Of a stretch of 64,000 nt of DNA, positions 27,100-35,930 are shown piece by piece (the first letter of the stretch is position 1; each line of letters starts with the position of its first letter). Location: contig NKIM01000022.1 in NCBI GenBank assembly GCA_002255955.1, forward strand, positions 25,523 to 89,522, in the 5' to 3' direction. Under the pieces are notes generated by a model. It made no database searches, was not told where the DNA came from, and worked only from the letters and a program-made list of their open reading frames with translations. The DNA is from Burkholderiales bacterium PBB2. GTDB taxonomy: Bacteria; Pseudomonadota; Gammaproteobacteria; Burkholderiales; Burkholderiaceae_C. The translations under genes were made by a program, and so were the position numbers.

Positions 27100-27269
27100 G
27101 GTGAAAGGACAGCGTCGGTACAGCAAGAGGAGAGACGAAACGGCCCGAGCAAGAAAACACCGGGCCGGGGCGCGATTGTGGCCGCGCCGGGTGAGGCCGG
27201 CCTTCGGGGTTTTGCAGGGTGTCGGGGCACACGGGCGGCGCTAGCGGGCGCCCTCCTAGAATCCGCGCC

Positions 27270-28265
27270 ATGTCTGCGATCTCCTCCAAGTTCTCCTTCT
27301 TGTTCCCCATGCTGCGCGCTGTGGCACCAGCCCGTCTCGGTGCCGCCCTGCTGGTCCTGACGCTGGCCGCCTGCTCGCATGTGCCCTTGATCGGCTCTGG
27401 CCCGGCCCCGGCGCCCAGCAGCCCCAGCACGCCGGCGCCGGCCGATCCGGTGGCGCCCGTGGTGGTGCCGGTCGTGAAGGCGCCCCCCGTGCCGCCCAAG
27501 ATTGGCCTGGCCCTGGGCGGCGGCGCGGCGCGTGGCTTTGCCCACATCGGCGTGATTCAGGTGCTGGAGGAAAACGGCATCAAGGTCGATCTGGTGGCCG
27601 GCACCTCGGCCGGCAGCCTGGTGGCGGCGCTGTACGCCTCGGGCATGAGCGGGCGCGAGCTGGCCACGCTGGCCGAGACCATGGACGAAGGCGCCATCAC
27701 CGACTGGGCCTTCCCGACCCGCGGCCTGATCCGCGGCGAGGCCCTGGCCAAGTATGTGCGAGAGAAGACCGGTGGCAAGAACATCGAGCAGATGCGCATC
27801 CCGCTGGGCGTGGTGGCCACCGATTTGTCGGACGGCTCCGGTTCGCTGTTCCGCCGCGGCGACACCGGCGTGGCGGTGCGGGCCTCCAGCTCGGTGCCGG
27901 CGGTGTTCCAGCCGGTGCGCATTGGCAACCGAGACTATGTCGACGGCGGCCTGGTCGCCCCAGTGCCGGTTCGCTATGCGCGCCAGATGGGTGCCGAGCT
28001 GGTGATCGCGGTGGACATCTCCTCGCCGCCGGAAGAAAAACCCGGCACTGGCGCCATCCCCATGCTGATGCAGACCTTTTCCATCATGGGCCGCAGCATC
28101 AACAATTTCGAGCTGCGCGAGGCCGATGTGCTGGTGCGGCCCAAGCTCGATGGCGTGGGCAGCGCGGACTTTGGCGCCCGACGCCGCTCCATCCAGGCCG
28201 GCCGCGAGGCGGCGCAGGCCGCCTTGTCGCAGTTGCGTGCGCGCATCGCTGAAAAGACCCGTTAG
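27270..28265 (+). CDS. Patatin-like phospholipase lipoprotein (RssA/NTE type)
   Basis: 331-residue patatin-family serine hydrolase. The N-terminus is a lipoprotein signal with lipobox LAAC (Cys35), followed by a Pro/Ala-rich linker to about residue 74. The catalytic domain shows GLALGGGAARGFAHIG (oxyanion glycine-rich loop), GTSAGS with nucleophile Ser113, and DYVDGG with Asp225 of the Ser-Asp dyad. It most likely acts on phospholipid acyl chains at the envelope. Start ATG 27270 gives a proper lipoprotein signal; earlier GTG starts do not. Confidence 0.9.
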   Translation: MSAISSKFSFLFPMLRAVAPARLGAALLVLTLAACSHVPLIGSGPAPAPSSPSTPAPADPVAPVVVPVVKAPPVPPKIGLALGGGAARGFAHIGVIQVLEENGIKVDLVAGTSAGSLVAALYASGMSGRELATLAETMDEGAITDWAFPTRGLIRGEALAKYVREKTGGKNIEQMRIPLGVVATDLSDGSGSLFRRGDTGVAVRASSSVPAVFQPVRIGNRDYVDGGLVAPVPVRYARQMGAELVIAVDISSPPEEKPGTGAIPMLMQTFSIMGRSINNFELREADVLVRPKLDGVGSADFGARRRSIQAGREAAQAALSQLRARIAEKTR

Positions 28266-28350
28266 GCCTCAAGACAGCCCCAGGCCGGAGTGGGGCGCTC
28301 AGTCTCGGCTAGGCTAGGGGCCTCGCCTCCCGGCATCTGGTGCATCGCCC

Positions 28351-29004
28351 GTGACCCAACCCGATTCCGCCACGCCCTTGTTCCCGCTGCAGTCGGTGCT
28401 CTTTCCCGAGGGCTATTTGCAGCTGCAGATCTTTGAGCCGCGCTATCTGGACATGGTGCAGCGCTGCTGGCGCGAGGGCCGGCCCTTCGGTGTGCTCAGC
28501 TTGATCGAAGGCGGCGAGGTGCGCCGCCGCGACCCGGCGCGTGGCGAGGCCTTTGTGCAGGAGCGGTTTCAGAGCGTGGGCACCCTGGCCCGCATCGAAC
28601 ATTGCGAAACGCCACAGGCCGGCTTGATGCGCATCCGCTGCCGTGGCGGCCAGCGCTTCCGCCTGCTGTCCAGCGAATGCCTGCCCGGCGGCCTGTGGGT
28701 GGGGCAGATCGAGCCCTTGGCCGAGGACGCCGCCGTGCCCGTGCCCACGGACCTGAAGGTCACCTCCACCCTCCTGCAAAGCCTGCTGCACAGCCTGGAG
28801 CAAGGCGCTGCCGCGGTGGATGTGCCGGTGCAGCCCCCCTACCGCTGGGACGACAGCGGCTGGCTGGCCAACCGCTGGTGCGAGCTGCTGCCCCTGCCCC
28901 CCGAAGAGCGCCAGCGCCTGATGCAGCTGGACAACCCCTTGCTGCGCCTGGAGCTGGTGGCCGATCAGCTCGATCAGCCGGGGGTGTTGGCGGGGCGGGC
29001 TTGA
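28351..29004 (+). CDS. Lon-protease substrate-binding-domain (LON_substr_bdg) protein
   Basis: 217-residue protein consisting of the N-terminal substrate-binding domain of Lon without ATPase or protease parts. PLFPLQSVLFPEGYLQLQIFEPRYLDMVQRC is the family signature. A helical C-terminal part (LPPEERQRLMQLDNPLLRLELVADQL) completes the fold. Stand-alone proteins of this kind are common in proteobacteria, with unclear function. The start is GTG 28351; no nearer ATG is available. Confidence 0.88.
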   Translation: MTQPDSATPLFPLQSVLFPEGYLQLQIFEPRYLDMVQRCWREGRPFGVLSLIEGGEVRRRDPARGEAFVQERFQSVGTLARIEHCETPQAGLMRIRCRGGQRFRLLSSECLPGGLWVGQIEPLAEDAAVPVPTDLKVTSTLLQSLLHSLEQGAAAVDVPVQPPYRWDDSGWLANRWCELLPLPPEERQRLMQLDNPLLRLELVADQLDQPGVLAGRA

Positions 29005-29080
29005 GCTTTCGCCCCTCACTTGCCTTGCTGTGTTCGGAGCGGCTTTTGGGGTGCAACGTGAGGCCCTGCAGCCCGCGCCG

Positions 29081-29570
29081 CCACCGGGCTCATGGTTCCG
29101 GGGTCGGCCCTGACGGGCCGACTTCCCTGCGCTGCTCGCACCTCGGGGCTGGCGCATAACTCACTCCGCTCACTGCGTTCGCTTCGTTCAGACAGAAGCG
29201 CCAAGTCAGAACTTGAAGCGCGCGTGTACGCGCGCGCCCCGAGGCGCTGTGCTGCTCGGCCCGGCACAAATCGCCCGGCAGCGGCACGGGCTGCAGGGCG
29301 CTTGCATCGCGGTCGATGTGCCCCATCAACGGTGGAACACGCCACCTCCGTAGGTGGCTCGGCCCGCCGACGGGCGATTTGTGCGCGGCCGAGGGCGCAG
29401 CGGAGCGGCTCAGGCGCGTGTACGCACGCGCTTCAAGCTCTGACTCGGCGCCACCTGTTTGACCGCAGTGAGCGCAGCGAACGGAGGGAGTTTGGCGCCG
29501 CTGAGCCGCGCAGTGAGCACCGAGGGGAGTCGGCTCGCAGAGCCGACCCGCGAACCATGAGCCCGGTGGC
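29081..29570. repeat. Long imperfect inverted repeat (two ~200-bp arms)
   Basis: The left arm begins CCACCGGGCTCATGGTT (29081) and the right arm ends in its complement (29553-29569). Reading inward, the arms keep matching in blocks: GGGTCGGC near 29101; CTCACTGCG near 29170; AGTCAGA-CTTGAAGCGCG at 29205-29224 against the complement near 29420-29443; and GCACAAATCGCCCG at 29263-29276 against its complement at 29370-29384. The unpaired centre holds a small perfect hairpin (GCCACCT/AGGTGGC, 29341-29358). This looks like two diverged copies of one non-coding unit placed head to head. Confidence 0.75.
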
Positions 29571-29662
29571 GGGCCGAGCCACCGCAGCGAGAAAGAGAGC
29601 TGCGTTCAGTGCGAAGGAGATCCGTCATGTTCCTCCACCTCAGCTGCCTGACAGACGAAAAA

Positions 29663-29684
29663 AAGCCCAGCGGATGCTGGGCTT
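29663..29684 (-). terminator. Rho-independent terminator of the phasin gene
   Basis: Read on the minus strand, AAGCCCAGC pairs with GCTGGGCTT across a 4-nt loop and is followed by a run of T. It lies 70 bp beyond the phasin stop and is the best terminator in the window. Confidence 0.85.
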
Positions 29685-29753
29685 GAAGGGCACGTTTGGC
29701 AGCCGGCGGGGCCGGCCTCAGCGGTGCCGAGGAGACAACTGATGCGAGAAGGC

Positions 29754-30311
29754 TCAGGCGGCAGCGCGCTTGGAAGCGCGGGTGGCCGTTTGGGTGGCCT
29801 TGACGGCGCTGTTGGTGGCGGCTTCGAAGTTGGCTTCGGCCACTTCGGTGGCTTGCTTGGCCGCCTTTTGCACGGACTCGAAAGCGTTGTTGGCGGCGGC
29901 GACGGCGCTCTTCACCAGGGCGACGGCGTTTTCGGTGCCGGCCGGTGCGTTCTTGGCGGCGTTTTCGACCACGGCCGAGAACTTGGCTTGGATGTCAGCC
30001 AGCTGGGCTTCAGCCACCTTGGCCACTTCGGCATTGGTGCTGGAGGCGATGTCGTACAGATGGCGGCTGTAGGAAGCGGCCTTCTCGGCGCTGGGCTGCA
30101 GCAGGGCGCTTTGCAGGGCCAGCAGCTCTTGAGCGTCCTTCACCGACAGGGCGGCTTGGGTCGACTCGACGGCTTCGCTCAGGGCGGTTTTGGCCACTTG
30201 CAGGTTCAGTTCGACCAGCTTTTCCACGCCTTCGAAAGCCTTGTTGGTCAGGCCAAACAGGGTTTCGACATTGGCTTTGTGGGCGGCGATGATTTGTTCG
30301 GTAGTCAGCAT
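29754..30311 (-). CDS. phaP: Phasin family protein
   Basis: 185-residue phasin, a small helical protein that coats polyhydroxyalkanoate granules. The N-terminus ([37 protein letters not shown]) is the family signature. The rest is Ala-rich amphipathic helix and ends in a Lys/Arg/Ala tail ([10 protein letters not shown]). An AGGAG site precedes the ATG at 30311. A well-matched promoter, overlapped by a palindrome, lies about 80 bp upstream, and a strong terminator follows. This suggests a highly expressed single-gene unit tied to PHA storage, although no PHA synthase gene lies in the window. Confidence 0.93.
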   Translation of the reverse strand: MLTTEQIIAAHKANVETLFGLTNKAFEGVEKLVELNLQVAKTALSEAVESTQAALSVKDAQELLALQSALLQPSAEKAASYSRHLYDIASSTNAEVAKVAEAQLADIQAKFSAVVENAAKNAPAGTENAVALVKSAVAAANNAFESVQKAAKQATEVAEANFEAATNSAVKATQTATRASKRAAA

Positions 30312-30376
30312 GGAGCACTCCTGATGGGGGGTGACCCCCGTTGATTCGATGGATGAAATCGTTCGACAGCGATAAA

Positions 30377-30391
30377 TGTTGCACTGCAACA
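30377..30391. promoter_or_regulatory. Palindrome at the phaP start site (candidate PhaR operator)
   Basis: TGTTGCA-C-TGCAACA is a perfect 7+1+7 palindrome lying just downstream of the -10 element. TGCA-rich palindromes at this place are where the PHA-responsive repressor PhaR is known to bind phasin promoters in related bacteria; assignment here is inference. Confidence 0.5.
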
Positions 30392-30397
30392 AAACGA

Positions 30398-30425
30398 AGT
30401 ATAGGGATGCCGGGCGGCTTTGCAA
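30398..30425 (-). promoter_or_regulatory. phaP sigma70 promoter
   Basis: On the minus strand TTGCAA (30425-30420) and TATACT (30403-30398) are 16 bp apart. Transcription would start near 30391, about 80 nt before the phasin ATG. Confidence 0.6.
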
Positions 30426-30431
30426 GACATT

Positions 30432-30450
30432 TTTGCTGCGGCGCAGCAAA
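30432..30450. promoter_or_regulatory. Second palindrome upstream of the phaP -35 element
   Basis: TTTGCTGC and GCAGCAAA flank a 3-bp centre, 7 bp upstream of the -35. It may be a second PhaR site or an activator site, and it also lies in the leader of the divergent deacetylase-family gene. Confidence 0.4.
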
Positions 30451-30555
30451 TTAGGGGGATTCGCCGGAATTCCTGCCTTCTTCCGCAGCTTGGCGCCGCG
30501 CGGTGACGCCCCCATGACAGGCACGGAATGCCACCGCCCGCTATGGTGTGCACCC

Positions 30556-31503
30556 ATGCAGGCCTTTCATTCCGACGCCCATTCCCTGGCCTTGCCGCCG
30601 GGTCACAGCTTTCCCGCCAGCAAGTACCGCCTGCTGCGCGAGCTTTTCGAGGCCGAGCCCGGTCTGCTGCGCATGGCGCCGGCGCCGGCTGCCAGCGAGG
30701 CGGAACTCTGCCTCGTCCACACGCACGAGTACGTGAACGCGGTGCTGCAGGGCCAGTTGAGCGCGGCCCAGCAGCGCGAGATCGGTTTCCCCTGGTCGCC
30801 CTCGATGGCGGCGCGCTCGCTTCATTCGGTGGGCGCCAGCATTGCCGCAGCCCGCGCTGCCCTGGCCGAGGGCGTGGCCGCGAACATGGCCGGCGGCACC
30901 CACCATGCCTTTGCCGACCGGGGTTCGGGCTACTGCGTCTTCAACGATGTCGCGGTGGCTGCGCGCCTGATGCAGCAGGAGGGGCGGGCGCAGGCGAGGC
31001 CGGGCGACTCGCGGCTTCGCGTGCTCGTCATTGATCTCGATGTCCACCAGGGCAATGGCACGGCTGCCATTTTTGAGGGCGACGACAGCGTATTCACCTT
31101 CTCCATGCACGGCGCCAAGAATTTCCCGGCCCGCAAGGAGCACAGCGATCTCGATGTGGAGCTGCCCGATGGCTGCAGTGACGAGCCCTACCTTCAGGCA
31201 CTCGACCAGGCGCTCGAAGAAGTTTGGGCTCGCCATGCCGCCGCAGGCGCCCAGCCCGGCCTGGCTTTCTACCTTGCCGGCGCCGACCCGCACGAAGGCG
31301 ACCGCCTGGGCCGCCTCAAGCTCAGCAGCGCCGGCCTGCTGGAGCGCGACCGGCGCGTGCTCTCCGCCCTGCGCGAGCGTGGCATCCCCGTCGCCCTGAG
31401 CATGGCCGGTGGCTACGGCCACGACATCGCCACCACGGTGGCGGTGCAAGCCAACACGCTCAACGAAGCGGTCAGGGCCTGGACGGGGTGGCGGACGCGC
31501 TGA
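30556..31503 (+). CDS. Histone-deacetylase-superfamily protein (class II type)
   Basis: 315-residue Zn-dependent amidohydrolase of the histone deacetylase/acetoin utilisation/acetylpolyamine amidohydrolase superfamily. Visible features are [26 protein letters not shown] (active-site His pair and the C-x-F-N-D element), LDVHQGNGT (Asp and His zinc ligands), [11 protein letters not shown] (third zinc ligand Asp) and SMAGGYG near the end. Substrates in bacteria are often acetylated polyamines or proteins. It is divergent from phaP. ATG 30556 was chosen because MQAFHSD aligns with the usual N-terminus; an upstream ATG at 30514 is also in frame. Confidence 0.9.
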   Translation: MQAFHSDAHSLALPPGHSFPASKYRLLRELFEAEPGLLRMAPAPAASEAELCLVHTHEYVNAVLQGQLSAAQQREIGFPWSPSMAARSLHSVGASIAAARAALAEGVAANMAGGTHHAFADRGSGYCVFNDVAVAARLMQQEGRAQARPGDSRLRVLVIDLDVHQGNGTAAIFEGDDSVFTFSMHGAKNFPARKEHSDLDVELPDGCSDEPYLQALDQALEEVWARHAAAGAQPGLAFYLAGADPHEGDRLGRLKLSSAGLLERDRRVLSALRERGIPVALSMAGGYGHDIATTVAVQANTLNEAVRAWTGWRTR

Positions 31504-31602
31504 GGACGTCCACCGGATGCTTTGTTTCTTTGTGGTTGAATTTCTCCCAATCCTCAGCCCTTGCCCTTTGTCGTTTTCCAACCAGGACGCTGCGCGCGCT
31601 TT

Positions 31603-32325
31603 ATGACCTCACCCAATCTGTTCCAGCAACCCACGCCGGCCGACACGGCGGCCGTGGACACCGCCATCGTGACCCGGCGCTCCATGCGGGCGTTCTTGCC
31701 CACCGAGGTGGCGCCGAGCGAGATCGAGGCGATTCTGCAAGTGGCGGCACGGGCGCCGTCGGGCACCAACACCCAGCCCTGGCAGGTGCATGTGCTGACC
31801 GGCGCGGCGCGTCAGCGCCTGGTCGATCGCATCCAGAAGGCCTACCTGGATCCGGCCGAGCTGGCGACCCACAGCGAGGAGTACGCCTACTACCCGAATG
31901 AATGGGTCTCGCCCTACATCGACCGCCGCCGCAAGGTCGGCTGGGATCTGTATGGCCTGCTGAACATCGCCAAGACCGACAAGGCCCGCATGCAGGCGCA
32001 ACATGCGCGCAACTTCCAGTTTTTCGATGCGCCGGTCGGCCTGATCTTCACCATCGACCGCGTCATGCAGCAGGGCAGCTGGCTGGACTACGGCATGTTC
32101 CTGGAGAACCTGATGGTCGCGGCGCGCGGCCGCGGCCTGCACACCTGCCCGCAGGCGGCCTTTACCCAGTTCCATCGCTTGATTGCCGAAGAGCTGCAGC
32201 TGGCGCCCAGCCAGATGGTGGTGTGCGGCATGGCGCTGGGGCACGCCGACCCGGCGGCGGTGGAAAACAGCCTGCTCACCGAGCGTGCGCCGGTGGCCGA
32301 GTTCACGCGCTTTTACCGTGACTGA
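31603..32325 (+). CDS. Nitroreductase family FMN oxidoreductase
   Basis: 240-residue flavoprotein of the NfsB/nitroreductase family. VTRRSMRAFLPTEV and AARAPSGTNTQPWQVHV supply the FMN phosphate and isoalloxazine contacts. FLENLMVAARGRGLHTCPQAAF and VVCGMALGHADP are typical C-terminal motifs. It probably reduces nitro- or quinone-type compounds with NAD(P)H. The start ATG 31603 gives the expected length. The next gene starts inside its last codons. Confidence 0.9.
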   Translation: MTSPNLFQQPTPADTAAVDTAIVTRRSMRAFLPTEVAPSEIEAILQVAARAPSGTNTQPWQVHVLTGAARQRLVDRIQKAYLDPAELATHSEEYAYYPNEWVSPYIDRRRKVGWDLYGLLNIAKTDKARMQAQHARNFQFFDAPVGLIFTIDRVMQQGSWLDYGMFLENLMVAARGRGLHTCPQAAFTQFHRLIAEELQLAPSQMVVCGMALGHADPAAVENSLLTERAPVAEFTRFYRD

Positions 32326-33787
32326 TCGCCGCGGCCTGGAGGAGCGCGGCGGGCCAAGCCGCCGCGGGCTGCTGTGGGGTCAGGTGGTGCGTCGCGGCAG
32401 CCTGGCCCTAGCCATGGCGATGTCCGCCGGCCCGGCCCTGGCGGCCGATCTGGACGGCAGCCGTTTCGGCGCGCTCTGGGGCCTGCCGTTTGCGGGCCTG
32501 CTGCTGTCCATCGCCCTGATGCCCCTGCTGGCACCGGCGATCTGGCACCGCCATTTCGGCAAGATCAGCGCTGGCTGGGCTCTGACCTTGCTGCTGCCGC
32601 TGCTGGCGCGTGAGGGCGCCGGCACGACGGGCGGCGTGCTGCTGCACACCGCCGTGGCCGAGTACCTGCCCTTTGTGATCCTGCTGACGGCGCTGTTCAC
32701 CACCGCGGGCGGCATCTTCATTCGCGGCAATCTGCATGGCAGCCCGGGGCTCAATGTTGGCCTGCTGGCGGTGGGCGCGGCCCTGGCCAGCGTGATGGGC
32801 ACGACGGGGGCATCCATGCTGATGGTGCGGCCGCTGATCCGCGCCAACGACAACCGCCGCCATAACGTCCATGTGCTGGTGTTCTTCATCTTCATCGTCA
32901 GCAATGCCGGGGGCGCGCTGACGCCGCTGGGCGACCCGCCGCTGTTCCTGGGTTTTCTGCAAGGCGTGAGCTTTTTCTGGACCCTGCAGCATCTGGCACC
33001 GCACACCCTGTTCATGGTGGGCAGCCTGCTGGCCATCTTCTACGGGTTGGATCGCCATTTCTACCGCCGCGAAGGCGTGCTGCCGCGCGACCCCACGCCG
33101 GACGACCACCGCTTCGGCATCGAGGGCGGCCTGAACTTCGCCTTGCTCGGCGTGGTGGTGGGCCTGGTGCTGATGAGCGGGCTGTGGAAGCCGGCGCACC
33201 CGGGTTGGCATCTGGGTGGTGTGAGCCTGAGCCTGCCGGCCCTGCTGCGCGATGGCGCCCTGATCCTGGTGACCCTGGCCTCGGTCGTGCTGACGCCGCG
33301 CGATGTGCGTGCGCGCAACCAGTTCTCCTGGGCGCCCATGCTGGAGGTGGCCAAGCTCTTTGCTGCCATCTTCGTCACCATGGCGCCGGTGCTGGCCATG
33401 CTCAAGGCGGGCGAGCAGGGGGCCTTTGCCGCCGTCACCCGCGCCGTCACCGCGCCCGATGGCCAGCCCATGCCCTGGGCCTACTTCTGGTTCAGCGGCC
33501 TGCTGTCGTCCTTTCTGGACAACGCGCCGACTTATCTGGTGTTCTTCAACCTGGCCGGGGGTGATGCGGCGCAGCTGATGACCCAGCTGGCGCCCACGCT
33601 GGTGGCCATCTCGGCCGGCTCGGTGTTCATGGGCGCCAACAGCTACATCGGCAATGCGCCCAACTTCATGGTCAAGGCCATCGCCGAAGAGCGCGGCATC
33701 GCCATGCCCAGCTTCTTTGGCTATATGGCTTGGTCGGGCGCGGTCTTGATTCCCTTGTTTCTTGTGATGAGCCTGATCTGGTTCTGA
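32318..33787 (+). CDS. Sodium:proton antiporter-like membrane protein (ArsB/NhaD, CitMHS_2 type)
   Basis: About 489 residues, with a hydrophilic N-terminus, a cleavable-signal-like segment (GSLALAMAMSAGPALAAD) and ten or more membrane helices. SVMGTTGASMLMVRPLIRAN and IVSNAGGALTPLGDPPLFLGFL are the paired signature segments of ion transporter superfamily antiporters, and SSFLDNAPTYLVFFNLAG and GANSYIGNAPNFMVKAIAE mark the second half. Sodium/proton exchange is the usual annotation, but substrate specificity is unproven. I place the start at GTG 32318, overlapping the nitroreductase gene by 8 bp; ATG 32414 is possible but would remove the basic N-region. Confidence 0.83.
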   Translation: MTDRRGLEERGGPSRRGLLWGQVVRRGSLALAMAMSAGPALAADLDGSRFGALWGLPFAGLLLSIALMPLLAPAIWHRHFGKISAGWALTLLLPLLAREGAGTTGGVLLHTAVAEYLPFVILLTALFTTAGGIFIRGNLHGSPGLNVGLLAVGAALASVMGTTGASMLMVRPLIRANDNRRHNVHVLVFFIFIVSNAGGALTPLGDPPLFLGFLQGVSFFWTLQHLAPHTLFMVGSLLAIFYGLDRHFYRREGVLPRDPTPDDHRFGIEGGLNFALLGVVVGLVLMSGLWKPAHPGWHLGGVSLSLPALLRDGALILVTLASVVLTPRDVRARNQFSWAPMLEVAKLFAAIFVTMAPVLAMLKAGEQGAFAAVTRAVTAPDGQPMPWAYFWFSGLLSSFLDNAPTYLVFFNLAGGDAAQLMTQLAPTLVAISAGSVFMGANSYIGNAPNFMVKAIAEERGIAMPSFFGYMAWSGAVLIPLFLVMSLIWF

Positions 33788-33802
33788 GGAGTGTTGTTCT
33801 TC

Positions 33803-34786
33803 ATGTCGAACCTTGCCGCCCCCAAACCTCGCGTGCTCTTGGCCCGCCGTATCTTTCCGGACATCGCCGCGCGCATGGCCGAGGTTTTTGATCTCGACTA
33901 CGCCGATGACGATGAGCCGCTGAGCCCCGAGGCCTTGCGCCAGCGCCTGCAGGGCAAGCTGGGGCTGTTCGCCTCGGGCACCGAGCAGATCACGGCCGAG
34001 CTGCTGGACGCCTGCCCCGAGCTGCGCGTCATCAGCCTGATGACCGTGGGTTACAACAATGTGGACCTGGCCGCTTGCAGCGCGCGCGGCGTGCGCGTCA
34101 GCAATGCGCCCGATGTGCTGACCGAAACCACGGCCGACTTTGGCTTTGCCCTCATGATGGCCGCGGCCCGGCGCATCAGCGAGAGCGAGCATTACCTGCG
34201 CCGAGGTGACTGGAAGCAGTGGCGCGTGGACCTGTTCGCCGGCGCCGACATCCACGGCGCCACCCTCGGCATCCTGGGCATGGGCCGCATCGGCCAGGCC
34301 ATCGCACGGCGCGGCGCCCTGGGCTTTGGCATGCCGGTGATCTATCACAACCGCAGCCGCCTCGCCCCCGAGCAGGAGGCACCCATCGGCGCCCGTTGGG
34401 TCAGCAAGGAGGCGCTGCTGCGCGAGGCCGATCACCTCGTCATCGTCGTGCCCTACACGCCGGCGTCTCACCACCTGGTGGCCGAGCAAGACCTGGCCCT
34501 GATGAAGCCCAGCGCCACCCTGACCAATATCGCCCGGGGCGGCGTGGTGGACGATGTGGCCCTGGCCCGCGCGCTGCAGCAAGGTCGACTGGCCGCAGCC
34601 GGCCTCGATGTCTTCGAGGGCGAGCCCCAGGTGCACCCGGACCTGCTGGCCTGCGCCAATGTCGTGCTCACGCCGCATATCGCCAGTGCCTCGGTGCCGA
34701 CGCGGCGGGCGATGTGCGAGCTGGCCGAGGCCAATTTGCGGGCTGCATTCAGCGGGCAGCCGATGCCCACCTTGCTCAACCCTTGA
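33803..34786 (+). CDS. D-2-hydroxyacid dehydrogenase (glyoxylate/hydroxypyruvate reductase type)
   Basis: 327-residue NAD(P)-dependent reductase of the D-isomer 2-hydroxyacid family. GILGMGRIGQAIARR is the Rossmann nucleotide loop. The catalytic residues fit: Arg in NIARGGVVDD, Glu in DVFEGEPQVHP and His in LTPHIASAS. The closest functional class is glyoxylate reductase/D-glycerate dehydrogenase. A GAGGAG site near 33786 supports ATG 33803. A perfect stem-loop at 34796-34820 lies just beyond the stop. Confidence 0.9.
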   Translation: MSNLAAPKPRVLLARRIFPDIAARMAEVFDLDYADDDEPLSPEALRQRLQGKLGLFASGTEQITAELLDACPELRVISLMTVGYNNVDLAACSARGVRVSNAPDVLTETTADFGFALMMAAARRISESEHYLRRGDWKQWRVDLFAGADIHGATLGILGMGRIGQAIARRGALGFGMPVIYHNRSRLAPEQEAPIGARWVSKEALLREADHLVIVVPYTPASHHLVAEQDLALMKPSATLTNIARGGVVDDVALARALQQGRLAAAGLDVFEGEPQVHPDLLACANVVLTPHIASASVPTRRAMCELAEANLRAAFSGQPMPTLLNP

Positions 34787-34795
34787 GCCGACTGT

Positions 34796-34820
34796 CGCTC
34801 CGCGCACAGCGCGCGGAGCG
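34796..34820 (+). terminator. Hairpin after the hydroxyacid dehydrogenase gene
   Basis: CGCTCCGCGC pairs perfectly with GCGCGGAGCG over a 5-nt loop, 10 bp past the stop. There is only a weak T-run afterwards. Confidence 0.5.
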
Positions 34821-34911
34821 TGCGTCCGGTTTGAGCTGAAGACAAGGCAGAATCCTCCGCCTGTCGCATCCGCTGAGATGCGCTGATAAAAAAGAAAACC
34901 AGGAGGGTCAC

Positions 34912-35898
34912 ATGCTTTGGAACAAGGGCAAGAAAAGCGATCGATACGCCCGGCGCGCACCCGCTGAGCGGCGGGACGCCGCGGCTTGGCCGACATGGTC
35001 TGCAGCCGCGATGCTGCTCTTCAGTCTGGGTGGCGCGGCCCAGGCCGAAACTGCCGAAGCCAGCGTAGGCGCGACGAGCCCGGTGCCGCGCACCGTGGCG
35101 GTGATCTCGGCCATTGGTGATCGCATCACCATCGTGCGCCAGCGCGAGCAGACCGGCTCCCATCTGGCGCCCTACACCCGCAAGGAAGTGCGGCTGGACC
35201 CGGTGACGCTGAATCGCCTGGTGTTGGACGGCATCGATGAGGGCTTCAATCAGAGCGAACCGCAAACCCGCCGTGTGCTGCTGGACTGGCTGCCGCCTGA
35301 AGAGGCCATGGCCTACGTCGACGAAAAGCGTTATGTCCAGCGCGAGGAGCGCCTGGAAGCCCTGCTGATCGAGCACCTGCGCGCCGTGCCGGAGCGCAGC
35401 CAGTGGGACGAGATCGTGGCGGTCTTGCCCAAATGGCATATGTCCAGTGTCAAGGGCATGGGCGAGCGCCTGGCCGGCATTGGCATCTATATTCAACCGC
35501 TTGCCCGCGAGCGTTACACCGGCCTGGAGTCCTCGGGCAATGGTGATCTGAGCCTGCAGGCTGAAGGCCAAGCCGATGGTGACTACCAGACCGTCGACCC
35601 GAAGACCGGCGAGAAGGGCGCCAGCTCGGTGTTCGTGGCCGTCTACATGTACTTCCAGACGGTGACGCTGGATGCGCGCACCCTGGCGGTCAAGAAGCGC
35701 GAAGTGCGTCGCGACAGCGTCCGCTACCACGACCCGAACTCGACCGCGATCAACATCGGCCGCATGTTCGATTCGGGCTTCCTGTCTCAAGCCCTGAGCA
35801 ACGTCGTGCAGCGCTCGTCAGAGCGCGCCGTGACCGGCGACGTCATCGTCAGCCCGGCCCGCAAGCTCGAAGCCCCGGCCGAAACGCCAAAACCCTGA
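34912..35898 (+). CDS. Exported protein of unknown function
   Basis: 328 residues with an unusually long N-region (about 30 residues, very basic) before a hydrophobic segment (AAAMLLFSLGGAAQA) that would be cleaved near residue 45. The mature part has no motif I recognise. It contains AVISAIGDRITIVRQ near its start, a central acidic/aromatic stretch (DWLPPEEAMAYVDEKRYVQREERLEALLIEHL), and FVAVYMYFQTVTLDARTLAVKKREVRR near the end, suggesting mixed alpha/beta folding. The AGGAGG site at 34901-34906 is strong and the 5' leader carries a small hairpin (34865-34882), so expression may be high. It appears to be a single-gene unit. Confidence 0.75.
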   Translation: MLWNKGKKSDRYARRAPAERRDAAAWPTWSAAAMLLFSLGGAAQAETAEASVGATSPVPRTVAVISAIGDRITIVRQREQTGSHLAPYTRKEVRLDPVTLNRLVLDGIDEGFNQSEPQTRRVLLDWLPPEEAMAYVDEKRYVQREERLEALLIEHLRAVPERSQWDEIVAVLPKWHMSSVKGMGERLAGIGIYIQPLARERYTGLESSGNGDLSLQAEGQADGDYQTVDPKTGEKGASSVFVAVYMYFQTVTLDARTLAVKKREVRRDSVRYHDPNSTAINIGRMFDSGFLSQALSNVVQRSSERAVTGDVIVSPARKLEAPAETPKP

Positions 35899-35930
35899 AC
35901 GGTGGCGCCTGGTCCCGGCGCCCGCCCCGC

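Larger units (their letters stand above)
29005..29753. other. 749-bp gene-free region with long inverted repeat and phasin terminator
   Basis: No credible gene lies here. Open frames across it are by-products of GC-rich symmetrical sequence. It contains the ~490-bp inverted-repeat element (29081-29570), a short purine-rich stretch, and the transcription terminator of the phasin gene (29663-29684). Confidence 0.7.

Noticed and set aside
29092..29742. A 216-codon frame inside the inverted-repeat region
   Set aside because: Runs through both repeat arms and the phasin terminator; Arg/Ser/Ala-rich composition follows the repeat sequence, and no start or motif supports it.
32408..34996. An 862-residue open frame on the minus strand
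   Set aside because: Antisense of the antiporter and hydroxyacid dehydrogenase genes; no domain.
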